The translations under genes were made by a program, and so were the position numbers. Source: Thalassolituus alkanivorans (lineage in GTDB: Bacteria > Pseudomonadota > Gammaproteobacteria > Pseudomonadales > Oceanobacteraceae). Taken from it: a DNA stretch of 64,000 nucleotides. The first letter of the stretch is position 1. Each line of letters opens with the position of its first letter. The notes below the pieces were generated by a model. It was not told the origin of the DNA and ran no database searches. It was given only the letters and a program-made list of their open reading frames with translations. This document shows positions 52,973 to 61,673 of the stretch, piece by piece. Location of the stretch: NCBI RefSeq assembly GCF_020447205.1, contig NZ_JAJAEL010000039.1:265500-329499 (forward strand). Direction: 5' to 3'.

Positions 52973-53851
52973 TTATTGCAATTCATCCAGCAAAAACTGC
53001 CATACCGCCTGGGCGGCTTTGGTCCGTTCACCGACACACACCAGATTAATCGGACTGTTTTCCGGGTGCTGCCAGTCGCTGAGTACCGGTACTAAACGGC
53101 CGCTTTCCCGCTCCGCTCTGATAAATTCCGGATCGAGCATAATAATGCCCAGCCCGGCGCTGGCCATATCCACCAGAGCACGGCTGTTATTGGTTTTTAT
53201 GGCGGGGCTGACTTCGATATTCTCCGTCTGCCCCGCGCGGTTGCGGAAAGGCCAGAAGTTCAGGGAGCCGAACACCAGACAATCGTGCCGGGCGAGATCG
53301 GCAGGAGTGTCCGGCTGACCGCGTTCGGCCAGATACTGTGGCGAGGCAAACCAGCCCCAGTGTTTTTCGCCAATTTTGCGCGCAATTAAAGAAGAATCGG
53401 GCAGCTGGCCAATACGGATGGCAATGTCCACGTTTTCTGCCAGCAAATCTACATTGCGGTCATCGAGATTTAATTCCAGTTCAATATCGGGAAATTGTCC
53501 GCGAAGTTTCTTCAGTACTGGCACCAGCCGGGCCTGACCCATCAGTACACTGGCACTGATTTTTACCCGGCCTTTCGGAGAGGTCTGCATATCATCCAGC
53601 AGGCCACTCAGATTGCTCAGTACCTTGTTCAGCTCACCGGTTCCCAGCAATAAATTACGGCCGACATCGGTTAACTGCAGCTGCCGGGTTGAGCGCTGTA
53701 ATAACGGCTGGCCGACAAACTCCTCAAGCTGACGAATCTTCTTACTGACCGACGAGCGCGGCAGGTTCAGCTCGCTGGCCGCCGCCTGAAAGCTGCCAAG
53801 TTCCGCAACCAGATGAAAAACATGCAGCAGTGGCAGATTGAGATAAGACAT
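52973..53851 (-). CDS. LysR-family transcriptional regulator
   Basis: 292 residues from ATG 53851; a TTG further upstream is unlikely. HTH: LLHVFHLVAELGSFQAAASE and LNLPRSSVSKKIRQLEE. Divergent from the SDR gene at 53998, the probable target. Confidence 0.9.
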   Translation of the reverse strand: MSYLNLPLLHVFHLVAELGSFQAAASELNLPRSSVSKKIRQLEEFVGQPLLQRSTRQLQLTDVGRNLLLGTGELNKVLSNLSGLLDDMQTSPKGRVKISASVLMGQARLVPVLKKLRGQFPDIELELNLDDRNVDLLAENVDIAIRIGQLPDSSLIARKIGEKHWGWFASPQYLAERGQPDTPADLARHDCLVFGSLNFWPFRNRAGQTENIEVSPAIKTNNSRALVDMASAGLGIIMLDPEFIRAERESGRLVPVLSDWQHPENSPINLVCVGERTKAAQAVWQFLLDELQ

Positions 53852-53997
53852 AAAACCTCTGATGAACAATGGCCGGAGAGGGCCTGCAGAAAGTACTTTG
53901 TTGCCAGATAAGAACCAGTAAGTACGTATATTGATGCCTTATGGGTGACCTGACAAGTTGCTAATCTGCCGTACAACAAACAACGAGGAGAACGGAT

Positions 53998-54726
53998 ATG
54001 AATGGTAAAACAATTCTGATTACGGGTGGCACCGCAGGCATCGGCCTGGCGCTGGCAGAGAAACTGGCAGCCGACGGCAATCATGTGATTATTACCGGGC
54101 GTGATCAGCACAAAGTAAATCAGGTAACTGCTGCGATTGGCTGCAGCGGTTTTGTTGCTGACAGTGCTGACGGCGCGGCGCTGAAACAACTGACCGCAGC
54201 CCTGCAAAAAGACAATATTCAACTGGATGGTTTAGTGCTGAATGCCGGTGTGTTTTATCCGCAGGCTATTGCAACCAGCAGCGAAGAAGACTTTGACCAG
54301 ACCATCGCCATTAATACCAAAGGCCCTTTTATTACCCTTCAGCAGTTACAACCGCTGCTGAAAAACCCTTCCAGTGTGGTGTTTGTATCCAGCATTGTGG
54401 TGACCAAAGCCTTCCCGCAAGCGGCGGTATATGCTGCCAGCAAAGCGGCTTTTGAAGCCATTGCGCGGGTGGCTAATCTGGAATTTTCAGATTTGGGTAT
54501 CCGTATTAATTCGGTTCGCCCGGGTGTAACTGCAACGGCCATTCAGGGCAAGGCGGGGATGAATGCGGAGCAACAGGATGCTCTGTTTGAATCGATGAAG
54601 GATACAGTGCTGGGACGGGTGATGACGGCGCAGGATCAGATTGGTGCAATCGAGTTTCTGCTCTCTGATCAGTCGCTGGCGATGCGCAGTGCGGTGCTGG
54701 AAGTTGATGGTGGTTATTTACTGTAA
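53998..54726 (+). CDS. Short-chain dehydrogenase/reductase
   Basis: 242 residues. NAD(P)-binding TGGTAGIGLALAEKL near residue 8; NAGVFYP near 82; catalytic Ser in VFVSSIV and YAASKAA (YxxxK) near 150. Divergent from LysR. Followed by the solo MITE end at 54773-54804. Confidence 0.92.
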   Translation: MNGKTILITGGTAGIGLALAEKLAADGNHVIITGRDQHKVNQVTAAIGCSGFVADSADGAALKQLTAALQKDNIQLDGLVLNAGVFYPQAIATSSEEDFDQTIAINTKGPFITLQQLQPLLKNPSSVVFVSSIVVTKAFPQAAVYAASKAAFEAIARVANLEFSDLGIRINSVRPGVTATAIQGKAGMNAEQQDALFESMKDTVLGRVMTAQDQIGAIEFLLSDQSLAMRSAVLEVDGGYLL

Positions 54727-54772
54727 AAGGTTACGTCCGACGAATCAGTGCACTATCCGGCGCAGGTTTCTG

Positions 54773-54804
54773 GGGCCTGTTTAATTAGTGTTAACAGGCC
54801 CTAA
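54773..54804. repeat. Short palindromic copy of the MITE end
   Basis: GGGCCTGTT (54773-54781) and AACAGGCCC (54793-54801) form a perfect 9-bp hairpin around TAATTAGTGTT, and TAA follows. Compared with the MITE end at 56858, the only change over about 30 bases is CG to TA in the centre. Confidence 0.85.
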
Positions 54805-54845
54805 ATTGCACCGGAGTATGGCTTTACCGCAGGAATAAAGTTTCG

Positions 54846-55232
54846 TCAGGCGTTACGCCGCGAAATTAAAAGTTCACAGGCAGCACTCTGGACTTCTTCT
54901 GCGGTTTCGCTGGCGGTTGGATGCCGGCGGATACTGTTCAGTTTAAAACGCAGTGCCTGAAATACCTCATCACTTACCAGATACAGAAAATGGGAAATGA
55001 TCCAGTATTTCCACATCTCGTCGTCGCTGTTCAGAATATCTGATACCGGCTGTACCAGCTCGTTGCCCAGTAACGATAAGCGCTCAGCAACCGGCCCGGC
55101 GATAGGCCAGTTAAGGTCCTGCAGACATTCAAGCAGATCAGCAATATAAGGAAGCAGATCTTCGTCGGAGGCGGCCTGCAGATTGGCACAGGCTTCATCG
55201 TCAAATTTGTCTTTGGGTACAAGTCTGATCAT
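54846..55232 (-). CDS. DUF5071 protein (immunity-like)
   Basis: 128 residues. LVPKDKFDDEACANLQAASD and LLECLQDLNWPIAGPVAERL match DUF5071, a family seen among toxin-immunity type proteins. Helical, soluble, no signal. It is part of an AT-richer accessory block with other immunity-like genes on the minus strand. Confidence 0.8.
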   Translation of the reverse strand: MIRLVPKDKFDDEACANLQAASDEDLLPYIADLLECLQDLNWPIAGPVAERLSLLGNELVQPVSDILNSDDEMWKYWIISHFLYLVSDEVFQALRFKLNSIRRHPTASETAEEVQSAACELLISRRNA

Positions 55233-55317
55233 TGTGTTATCGATACTCTGAGGTCAGGCCCTGATAATAAGGCTCCGATTATTCCGAATAAAATAAGGCT
55301 TAAGCCTGGAGCAGGTA

Positions 55318-55689
55318 TTAATGGTACGACTCGGGCTCCAGCAAAACACTCCCCCAGGTCATTAACTCACCGCACTCCATCCAGATGGAGCAGCCATAAC
55401 CCGTTGTGGTCGTTTTTATATCTTCCTGATAAATCAGCTCCTGATTTTTAATCCACAGGGTTTGTGACTCTTTACCGTATGGAATAATCAGGGGTATGGG
55501 AATGATAAAGGACAGGTATAGGCCAACCCATTTATATTCACTGCGATAATAGGTGGTCTTTGTTGCACCCTCTGTCTTTGCCGGATCACCCGAGTAAGTT
55601 TTCTGGCTATGGACGATATCCAGACCCACACAGCCGGTTAATTGGCTGACGATAACAACAATTGAGGCTATATTCCGCAGGACTTTCAT
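55318..55689 (-). CDS. Putative lipoprotein of unknown function
   Basis: 123 residues. Signal and lipobox in IVVIVSQLTGCVGL (Cys near residue 20). One hydrophobic stretch near residues 57-72 (GLYLSFIIPIPLIIPY). No known domain recognised. Confidence 0.72.
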   Translation of the reverse strand: MKVLRNIASIVVIVSQLTGCVGLDIVHSQKTYSGDPAKTEGATKTTYYRSEYKWVGLYLSFIIPIPLIIPYGKESQTLWIKNQELIYQEDIKTTTTGYGCSIWMECGELMTWGSVLLEPESYH

Positions 55690-55731
55690 ATTCTGCCATC
55701 ATGTGGTTTCAACCAGACGCAGGAGGCCAAC

Positions 55732-56190
55732 TCAATCGTCACACTGAGAAAAATGGGATTGATTGGTGCTGGCACTCAATACGTGGTTTTTCGCCCGTTG
55801 AATCAGCTGCTTATCTGCCGGGAACTGTGCGCCTGTTCCCGGCCAGTAATAGCCGTCGTTATTTATGCAAAGCGTTATCAGAACCTCTGCATCGTCCAGG
55901 CTGACCGCCTCGTCAGGCTCTGCCGACATTACATAATGAATGCGCTCCCTGTGCTCCCCGCGAATGGTGTCGACAACCTTGGCATAATAAATATGCTGGC
56001 TGCCATCCGTGCCCTCTATTACCTTTGCATCTGTGTGCCTGATAACAGCTGAGTAGGGCGTTTCTGCAACGGCACTGAGTAAATATGGGCTTATGGCTTC
56101 AATCTGTGCCTGGTTTAACGATCTGTCAGCGCTGGCATAGCCGCTGATCAATAACAGCACGAAACAGCTCAGATAATTTTTCATAGTCAT
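55732..56190 (-). CDS. Secreted protein of unknown function
   Basis: 152 residues from ATG 56190 (a second ATG two codons on is also possible). Signal peptide KNYLSCFVLLLISGYASA. The mature part (SAVIRHTDAKVIEGTDGSQH; VLITLCINNDGYYWPGTGA) has no recognised family. Lies just behind the SMI1/KNR4 gene on the same strand, ending ahead of the lipoprotein gene. Confidence 0.7.
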   Translation of the reverse strand: MTMKNYLSCFVLLLISGYASADRSLNQAQIEAISPYLLSAVAETPYSAVIRHTDAKVIEGTDGSQHIYYAKVVDTIRGEHRERIHYVMSAEPDEAVSLDDAEVLITLCINNDGYYWPGTGAQFPADKQLIQRAKNHVLSASTNQSHFSQCDD

Positions 56191-56230
56191 CTGCTTACTA
56201 TCTCCGGTTACTGGCAGCCAGGCACTCATC

Positions 56231-56836
56231 TCAGAACGCATTCCAGTCGTGGAAATGCATGTCGTATTCTTTGTCTTTAATATCCCAGCGCTCGGCGTTT
56301 AATTCCCAGTCGACGCTTTCGAGATGGCCGATAAATTTACCGATAAATTCTTCAAACGAATCGGCCTTCAGTTTCTTGGTATCTTCATCACGCCCGAATG
56401 AAATGATCTGATGCATCTTGCCTTTAACATCAGGGTCAAAATCGATACCAATATGATTACCACCATGGTCATGGGTAATCGGCAGCCATTTTCTGTTCAG
56501 GTAGAGGGGTTTGATAACCCCCTCCGGAGAAGACTCCATAGAATCGGCCAGATCTTCATTCAGGCCGTCATTCTCAAGCGCGACCCAGGTATCCCACTGG
56601 CGCATAATTTCCTTTACCGACAACAAGCGGATACCAAAGAAGAAACCACGGCCATTCCCCGGCTCCTGGCCATTGTGTACAGACAGAAAGTTTCTGAACG
56701 CCTGCGGCAATTCAAGCCCGGTATGCTGTTCAAGCTGGGCGATCTCTTCGGCTGTTGCGCCGTTGTTTAACTCAAGCAGATTAAAACCGCCGCGCGAATT
56801 GAAGATGGCTGTAATCTTTTCCCATTGCTCTTGCAT
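56231..56836 (-). CDS. SMI1/KNR4 (SUKH) family protein
   Basis: 201 residues. GATAEEIAQLEQHTGLELPQ and FRNFLSVHNGQE and WLPITHDHGGNHIGIDFDPD are SMI1/KNR4 signatures. SUKH proteins are often immunity proteins for secreted toxins; no toxin gene is visible next to it. Its start lies 21 bases from the MITE. Confidence 0.88.
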   Translation of the reverse strand: MQEQWEKITAIFNSRGGFNLLELNNGATAEEIAQLEQHTGLELPQAFRNFLSVHNGQEPGNGRGFFFGIRLLSVKEIMRQWDTWVALENDGLNEDLADSMESSPEGVIKPLYLNRKWLPITHDHGGNHIGIDFDPDVKGKMHQIISFGRDEDTKKLKADSFEEFIGKFIGHLESVDWELNAERWDIKDKEYDMHFHDWNAF

Positions 56837-56857
56837 ACAATATTCTCTGTCAGTGTC

Positions 56858-57127
56858 TTAGGGCCTGTCGACACTAATTAAACAGGCCTGTTATTGGCTA
56901 AAGATATCTCAAACAAGGCGCTGAGAGTGTGGCCTAACGGGTTAAGCGAACGAACAGCAACGCAGGATGAGGGATGTTTAGCCATAACCCTTCGGGCTGA
57001 GGCCAGTTTTTCTCATTAACTTCGTCGTTCGTCATTCATTTAGCCCGCTAATATCACTCCTCTCTCCTTGTTCTGAGAAAAACTAGCTCTCAGCAGGACC
57101 TATTCAATTAGTGTCGACAGGCCCTAA
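56858..57127. mobile_element. 264-bp MITE with 22-bp-plus terminal inverted repeats
   Basis: The ends GGGCCTGTCGACACTAATT at 56861-56879 and its reverse complement ending at 57124 are identical; similarity continues imperfectly inward (AA.AGG and beyond). Both ends abut TA, consistent with a TA target duplication (element 56861-57124). The interior has no open frame for a transposase but is itself an imperfect fold-back (for example CTCAAACAAGG against CTCAGAACAAGG). It lies between two immunity-like genes. Its transposase source is unknown, IS630- or IS5-like by end pattern (inference). Confidence 0.82.
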
Positions 57128-57172
57128 TGGTGGGAACAGGGCGTTATCTGTTCCGGTGATATTTCTCTGTGC

Positions 57173-57736
57173 TTAATTCAGATTGTCGGCGATACGTTCG
57201 ATGGTTGCCTGGTCCGCCTTCTCATTTCTGGTCGTCCAGTAATTAAGAACGGCTTCTTTTGTCAGATTGTTTTCATCGGCTAACGCCGAGCGGCATGCCC
57301 ATGCCAGTAAGTGGTTTGGATCTTTCCAGCCATCATGCAGATTGTGGGCATACTGGTCGCATAGGTAAACCATTGAGCCACTGTTCTGGGTCATGACAAA
57401 CCAATCGCCTGAAGGGTCTGATCCCAGAGCGAAGAGTTCTGTATCGCTGTTGAAGTCATCCAGCTGTTGTCTGAAATCAAAAGCAATGGCTTCCTGGGTA
57501 AAGGGCCAAAGGGATGGAAACTGACCGTCCTTATTCAATTGGATGTAAGTTTCAAACCAGCGGTGCCATTGCTTAGGAATAACGTGTTTGAACCGAAGTA
57601 ATGACTCGCTCTCTGGTATTGAGTATTTAAAATAGTTAATGTTTTTTAAATTATTGCATTCTTCGATAAATTGTTCAGGAAAGTAGTCATCCGCTACCGG
57701 AGCAGTAATGATGTTAAGCAAATAGTCTGTATTCAT
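57173..57736 (-). CDS. SUKH-like protein, probable immunity type
   Basis: 187 residues. ELFALGSDPSGDWFVMTQNS and GSMVYLCDQYAHNLHDGWKD resemble the SMI1/KNR4 superfamily's core beta segment, but the match is loose. Soluble, acidic. Situated right after the MITE in the immunity-like block. Confidence 0.6.
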   Translation of the reverse strand: MNTDYLLNIITAPVADDYFPEQFIEECNNLKNINYFKYSIPESESLLRFKHVIPKQWHRWFETYIQLNKDGQFPSLWPFTQEAIAFDFRQQLDDFNSDTELFALGSDPSGDWFVMTQNSGSMVYLCDQYAHNLHDGWKDPNHLLAWACRSALADENNLTKEAVLNYWTTRNEKADQATIERIADNLN

Positions 57737-57844
57737 GTTACATCCAGATTGTAATTAATTATCGGTAAACACGGTCAATTATTGGTTTTTAATTGTACGG
57801 CATGTGTCTGATGATTTTAGTCTTCAGGATCATAAAAGATTGTG

Positions 57845-58225
57845 CTAACCGATGCTGAGAAACTTTTTCATTCTGACAGAAATTTTCTCTGTACTGATGG
57901 CTGTATTTGATACTTCGATGTCTGTTGCATTGGAAACACAGATCGTGCCATCAAACGTTACTTCGCGGTAAATTTCCACCGGTCTGGAACAGACACAATA
58001 AGCCAGAAACTCTTCATCGCCATCGCCATCGTTAACAAAGCGATAAGTGATGGTGTCAACGAAGTTGTGAAGCTCTATCGGTTCGTTGGTATAGAAAGAA
58101 TCAATATTAACAGTAACGCCGGTTCCGGTGGCATCTTTTACCAGTTGCTTCAGCGCACCGGCATAAGGCAGGTCTGTGGGAATGTCTACGTCTTCAATTT
58201 TTCCTATGCTTACAGTACTTTTCAT
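57845..58225 (-). CDS. Small protein of unknown function
   Basis: 126 residues. Soluble, no signal, rich in beta-prone segments (GVTVNIDSFYTNEPIELHNF; TICVSNATDIEVSNTAISTE). No family recognised. Belongs to the minus-strand accessory block. Confidence 0.62.
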   Translation of the reverse strand: MKSTVSIGKIEDVDIPTDLPYAGALKQLVKDATGTGVTVNIDSFYTNEPIELHNFVDTITYRFVNDGDGDEEFLAYCVCSRPVEIYREVTFDGTICVSNATDIEVSNTAISTEKISVRMKKFLSIG

Positions 58226-58477
58226 TGCTGGTTCACTTTGAGTTGTATTAATTGACCGTCAGCATAAAAGGCTGAGCGTTTATTCTGCAATGCCCTGTTC
58301 ATACTGGTTTGGTCTCTGTCGGCCCGATTTCTGCTGGATCAGATGGCGCCGGACCGGTTGCATAGAGCCAGATCGCTGCTGGTCTGGCTGCTGCTTATTG
58401 GGTTACTGTTGAATAGCATGTATAGCCCCGGCCGTTCATGCTTTAATCCGGTTTTTATTAAGCCCTCAAAAGCCCCT

Positions 58478-58945
58478 ATGCCCGATTGGATGATACTCAG
58501 TGAATGGCCCTGGCTGTACAGCTACGGTGGTTTATTTATTCTCGCCTTACTGGCTGCCAGTCTGCTACCGCTTGGCTCTGAGTGGTTGCTGCTGGTATTG
58601 CTCAGCCAGCAACTGGACCCGCTGGCATTGTGGCTGGTCGCCAGTACCGGTAATACCCTCGGCAGCGTGCTGAACTATGCCATTGGCTACTATGCAGCCG
58701 ACCGGGTTATAGCCAGGCAACAATCGCAATCGAATATCAGCCGCTGGCAACAGGCCGAACGCTGGTTTGGTCGCTACGGTATCTGGAGCATGCTGTTGGC
58801 CTGGCTGCCAGCAGTGGGTGATTTACTGACGCTGGTTGCAGGCGTATTGCGTGCTAACTTCCCATTATTTTTACTGCTGGTCGCCATCGGTAAGGCCGCC
58901 CGCTACGCGGTGTTAGTAGCGGGGTTTGATTATATGGTGGGGTGA
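58478..58945 (+). CDS. YqaA-type DedA-like membrane protein
   Basis: 155 residues from ATG 58478, chosen since YqaA homologues start about here; the frame extends upstream to an ATG at 58343 (200 residues) but the extra part has no family match. GLFILALLAASLLPLGSEWL and GNTLGSVLNYAIGYYAADRV and WFGRYGIWSMLLAWLPAVGD are family signatures. An inner-membrane protein of the SNARE-associated/DedA superfamily. Confidence 0.8.
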   Translation: MPDWMILSEWPWLYSYGGLFILALLAASLLPLGSEWLLLVLLSQQLDPLALWLVASTGNTLGSVLNYAIGYYAADRVIARQQSQSNISRWQQAERWFGRYGIWSMLLAWLPAVGDLLTLVAGVLRANFPLFLLLVAIGKAARYAVLVAGFDYMVG

Positions 58946-58998
58946 GGAGGATTGCTAAAGCGGAGAAAACTTAACGCTCTGAAAAAGGTTAACCCCTT

Positions 58999-59634
58999 TT
59001 ATGATGCGCTCTCCCGGCTGAACGCTGAACGAATCAGCCCGGCACCGGCCACTGCGAACAGACCAGAAACCGCGCCGTTAATCCAACGACTGGCATGCTG
59101 ATACCACGCCATCACGCCATTAAAAGAGAAGATTACGGAGTACAGCGCGTTGGTAGCAAAACCAACGCCTATACAAACAAGCACACCTGACATCAGAAAA
59201 GCCGTACTGTCGTTTGACCCAAGTCCGACAGAAAGAGCTGCCATCCACGCGACGACCGTTTTGGGATTAGAAATATTAAGCACGACCCCTTTGACAAACC
59301 AGCCGGCATACGACGTTGAGCTGCTTTCTGCCTGAACTGATTGGCTATCCGGGCTAACAGCGGCTTTAGCAGACAAAAAAGCCAGCCATAAAAGGTATAA
59401 CCCGCCAAAAACTTTAAGTGTCATCAATAAATAAACAGAGCTTTGCAGAATCACCCCAAAGCCGCTTGCAGCAACCAACCCCCAGAATACCAGACCAACC
59501 GACAGCCCTGCGACATAGATTAAACTGATCTTTCTTCCCAGACTCATTGCAATTGTTGCATTCGATATATTTGCAGGCCCGGGTGATACCGCAATTACAA
59601 AGAACGCCAGACCTATATTCAATAAAGATAACAT
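58999..59634 (-). CDS. LysE-family exporter (RhtB type)
   Basis: 211 residues, five to six membrane segments. AVSPGPANISNATIAMSLGR and WFVKGVVLNISNPKTVVAWM are LysE/RhtB signatures. Exports an amino acid or related small molecule. AT-richer than the average gene here. Not in an operon. Confidence 0.9.
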   Translation of the reverse strand: MLSLLNIGLAFFVIAVSPGPANISNATIAMSLGRKISLIYVAGLSVGLVFWGLVAASGFGVILQSSVYLLMTLKVFGGLYLLWLAFLSAKAAVSPDSQSVQAESSSTSYAGWFVKGVVLNISNPKTVVAWMAALSVGLGSNDSTAFLMSGVLVCIGVGFATNALYSVIFSFNGVMAWYQHASRWINGAVSGLFAVAGAGLIRSAFSRESAS

Positions 59635-59731
59635 ATCTATCTCCCGGTTTTTGTTGATATTACAGCCTTTTGAACAGGCACTACTCTTTCTGCTGAAACG
59701 GCGTGGATACTAGCCAGGCAGCATGTGTTTG

Positions 59732-60052
59732 TCAGGGCTTTGGCTTTAGAGACTGCTTTTCTTTAAAGTAAAGATACAGCGGAAGACCAAATGAGACTCC
59801 AACTGACAAAGTTCCCAACACAGCGAAATACCGATATTGCACCTGATGCTTCTGACCGTCTGCAACGATAAAGCCTGATAACGCAACAGCCGCTACCAAA
59901 ACATCAAGCCAGGCAAACAGACTGATAGGATTAGCCGCCGCTTCACTAAATAAGAGGGTAATGTCTAAACCATTAGCCAGCAACCAGGGAATAAACGCTC
60001 CGTAGGGAAGTAAAATTCCTAACAATGTAAGCACCAGATAAAACCCCAGCAT
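59732..60052 (-). CDS. DUF2834 membrane protein
   Basis: 106 residues, three membrane segments. YGAFIPWLLANGLDITLLFS and LFAWLDVLVAAVALSGFIVA match DUF2834, uncharacterised small membrane proteins. Stands alone. Confidence 0.85.
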   Translation of the reverse strand: MLGFYLVLTLLGILLPYGAFIPWLLANGLDITLLFSEAAANPISLFAWLDVLVAAVALSGFIVADGQKHQVQYRYFAVLGTLSVGVSFGLPLYLYFKEKQSLKPKP

Positions 60053-60218
60053 TTAATTATCCTTGTAAATATTCATTAGTAAGTCTTGACGCCGGATTCA
60101 ACTGCGCAGCAGGTGGCTGATTTTATGAAAATTGATTATAAACAGTGGTAGCTTGCAGAGTAGGGTTTCAGTCTTGTCAGTCACGACTGCACAGGCTCAA
60201 ATTTATCTGGCGCTTAAA

Positions 60219-60257
60219 GCATGGACGCGGATTTTCGCGTCCATGCCTTTATTTTTA
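60219..60257. terminator. Bidirectional terminator
   Basis: A perfect 11-bp stem GCATGGACGCG / CGCGTCCATGC (60219-60246) with GATTTT loop is followed by CTTTATTTTTA on the plus strand and TTTAAG on the minus strand. It ends the SDR gene transcript on the minus strand. Confidence 0.85.
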
Positions 60258-60271
60258 TAGCCGCAATTAAA

Positions 60272-61036
60272 CTATGTTTTACAAACAGAAACGCCACCAT
60301 CGGCTAGCAAGGCTGTACCCGTTGTAAAGCTGGATGCATCAGATGCAAGGTATAATGCAGATTTTGCAATTTCTTCTGGTGAGGCTAAACGCTTTAATGC
60401 GTGTATGCTTTTTACAAATTCTATAGCTTCTGGCGTGTTTGACGATTCACGGCCCATTGGCGTATCAGTGCCTCCGGGCAATAAAGCATTAACCCTGATT
60501 CCTTCTGATCCATATTCAGATGCTAATGCCTTCGTTAAGCCAATAATCCTAGCCTTGCTTGCAGAGTAAGCTGACATTTGAGGCAGACCAATCGTATAAC
60601 CCACAAAAGAAGAAGTGAATATAATGGAACCGCCACCTGTATTTACCATTGCTGGCAGTTGATACTTTGCACCCAGAAAAGCACTGGTTAAATTTGTGTT
60701 GATAGTATCATTCCACCCTTCCAGCGTAATCTCAGATGTTGCGCCAGAAGCACCCAGCGTTCCTGCATTATTAAAAGCAATATCAAGACCACCATATTCT
60801 TTAATGGCAAGATCCACCAATGCTTTAGCATAGGATTCATCTTGTACATCACCTGCTAATGCCTTGGCACTTCCGCCTTCTTTTATAATTTCAGCGACAA
60901 GCGTATCAAGCTCTTTTTGTCGTCTGGCGGCAACGATAACCTTTGCCCCTTCTTTAGCAAACAGCTTTGCCGTAGCCCGGCCAATTCCAGAGCTGGCACC
61001 AGTAACCAGTGCAACTTTGTCTTGTAAAATATTCAT
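60272..61036 (-). CDS. Short-chain dehydrogenase/reductase
   Basis: 254 residues. TGASSGIGRATAKLFAKEGA near residue 13, NNAGTLGASG near 90, catalytic Ser in IIFTSSF and YSASKARIIGL (YxxxK), glycine tail LLADGGVSV. AT-richer than the plus-strand SDR at 53998, and followed by a strong terminator. It could be the last cassette of the integron-like array, since its upstream gap has a decayed attC-like sequence. Confidence 0.92.
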   Translation of the reverse strand: MNILQDKVALVTGASSGIGRATAKLFAKEGAKVIVAARRQKELDTLVAEIIKEGGSAKALAGDVQDESYAKALVDLAIKEYGGLDIAFNNAGTLGASGATSEITLEGWNDTINTNLTSAFLGAKYQLPAMVNTGGGSIIFTSSFVGYTIGLPQMSAYSASKARIIGLTKALASEYGSEGIRVNALLPGGTDTPMGRESSNTPEAIEFVKSIHALKRLASPEEIAKSALYLASDASSFTTGTALLADGGVSVCKT

Positions 61037-61125
61037 ACCGATCTCTTAAGATATTTGATAGCGAAATGCTATAAATACTCTAAAGGCTCTTTCTCTGATG
61101 CTCGACCCGAATCTTGCTGTATATC

Positions 61126-61166
61126 GTACCGCCAAGATTTCAGTGAATTTAACGGCTTATTGTTAT
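61126..61166 (-). other. Weak attC-like remnant
   Basis: On the minus strand the stop of the next gene lies in TCATAACAATAAGCC, and GGCGGTACGA follows about 30 bases on, comparable to GGCGTTACGA at the clear attC at 63261. The arms pair poorly. Supports, but does not prove, a cassette boundary. Confidence 0.35.
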
Positions 61167-61507
61167 GAATTGCCATACTCACCGATTATTAATATTTCAC
61201 CAACGATATTGTCATTCAGCTCTTCCAGTTCTTCAGCAGGTACCCACCATTCTGTGTGGCGCTTAGCGCCAACAGTCTTAATGGGATATTTATCCATGAA
61301 ATCCTTCTTTACTTCGAATTTCGAAACGTATCCTTTACCGAAGTCTGTAATATTCCACTGGGTCAATTCGACAGCATATTCCTCACTTGTAACAGGATAG
61401 AATATAGGCTGCTCTGGTAATCTGGGTGGCCATTTTTTAAAACCACTCTCTTTTACCAGCTCTAACTCCTTTTCTCCGAGAGGACGGTAACACGTGACTG
61501 TATTCAT
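61163..61507 (-). CDS. Small protein annotated elsewhere as ADP-ribosylation/crystallin J1-like
   Basis: 114 residues. CYRPLGEKELELVKESGFKK and PRLPEQPIFYPVTSEEYAVE are the usual start of this small family, often labelled ADP-ribosylation/crystallin J1; its biochemistry is untested. The stop sits in TCATAAC, an attC-like end, and its start follows CAGCGTTATAA by about 20 bases, as in integron cassettes. Confidence 0.72.
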   Translation of the reverse strand: MNTVTCYRPLGEKELELVKESGFKKWPPRLPEQPIFYPVTSEEYAVELTQWNITDFGKGYVSKFEVKKDFMDKYPIKTVGAKRHTEWWVPAEELEELNDNIVGEILIIGEYGNS

Positions 61508-61525
61508 ATTTTACTCATGAAAATT

Positions 61526-61585
61526 TATAACGCTGGTTAAAGGGAGAGACCGACCCTGTGATGTCGCGAACGGTTTAAAGCAGGT
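61526..61585 (-). other. Possible attC boundary (one core site only)
   Basis: On the minus strand CCAGCGTTATAA (TAAC at 61528-61531 on plus) precedes the crystallin J1-like gene by about 20 bases and mirrors GGGCGTTATAAGGC at 62541-62552. The second core site is not evident. Confidence 0.35.
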
Positions 61586-61673
61586 GTCAGATATAAAACG
61601 CAAAGTCTTACTTGGGCGTAAAACAAAAAAATCGTCGAGCTGTTGAGGCTATATAGATACTCTTTCTGTGCAC

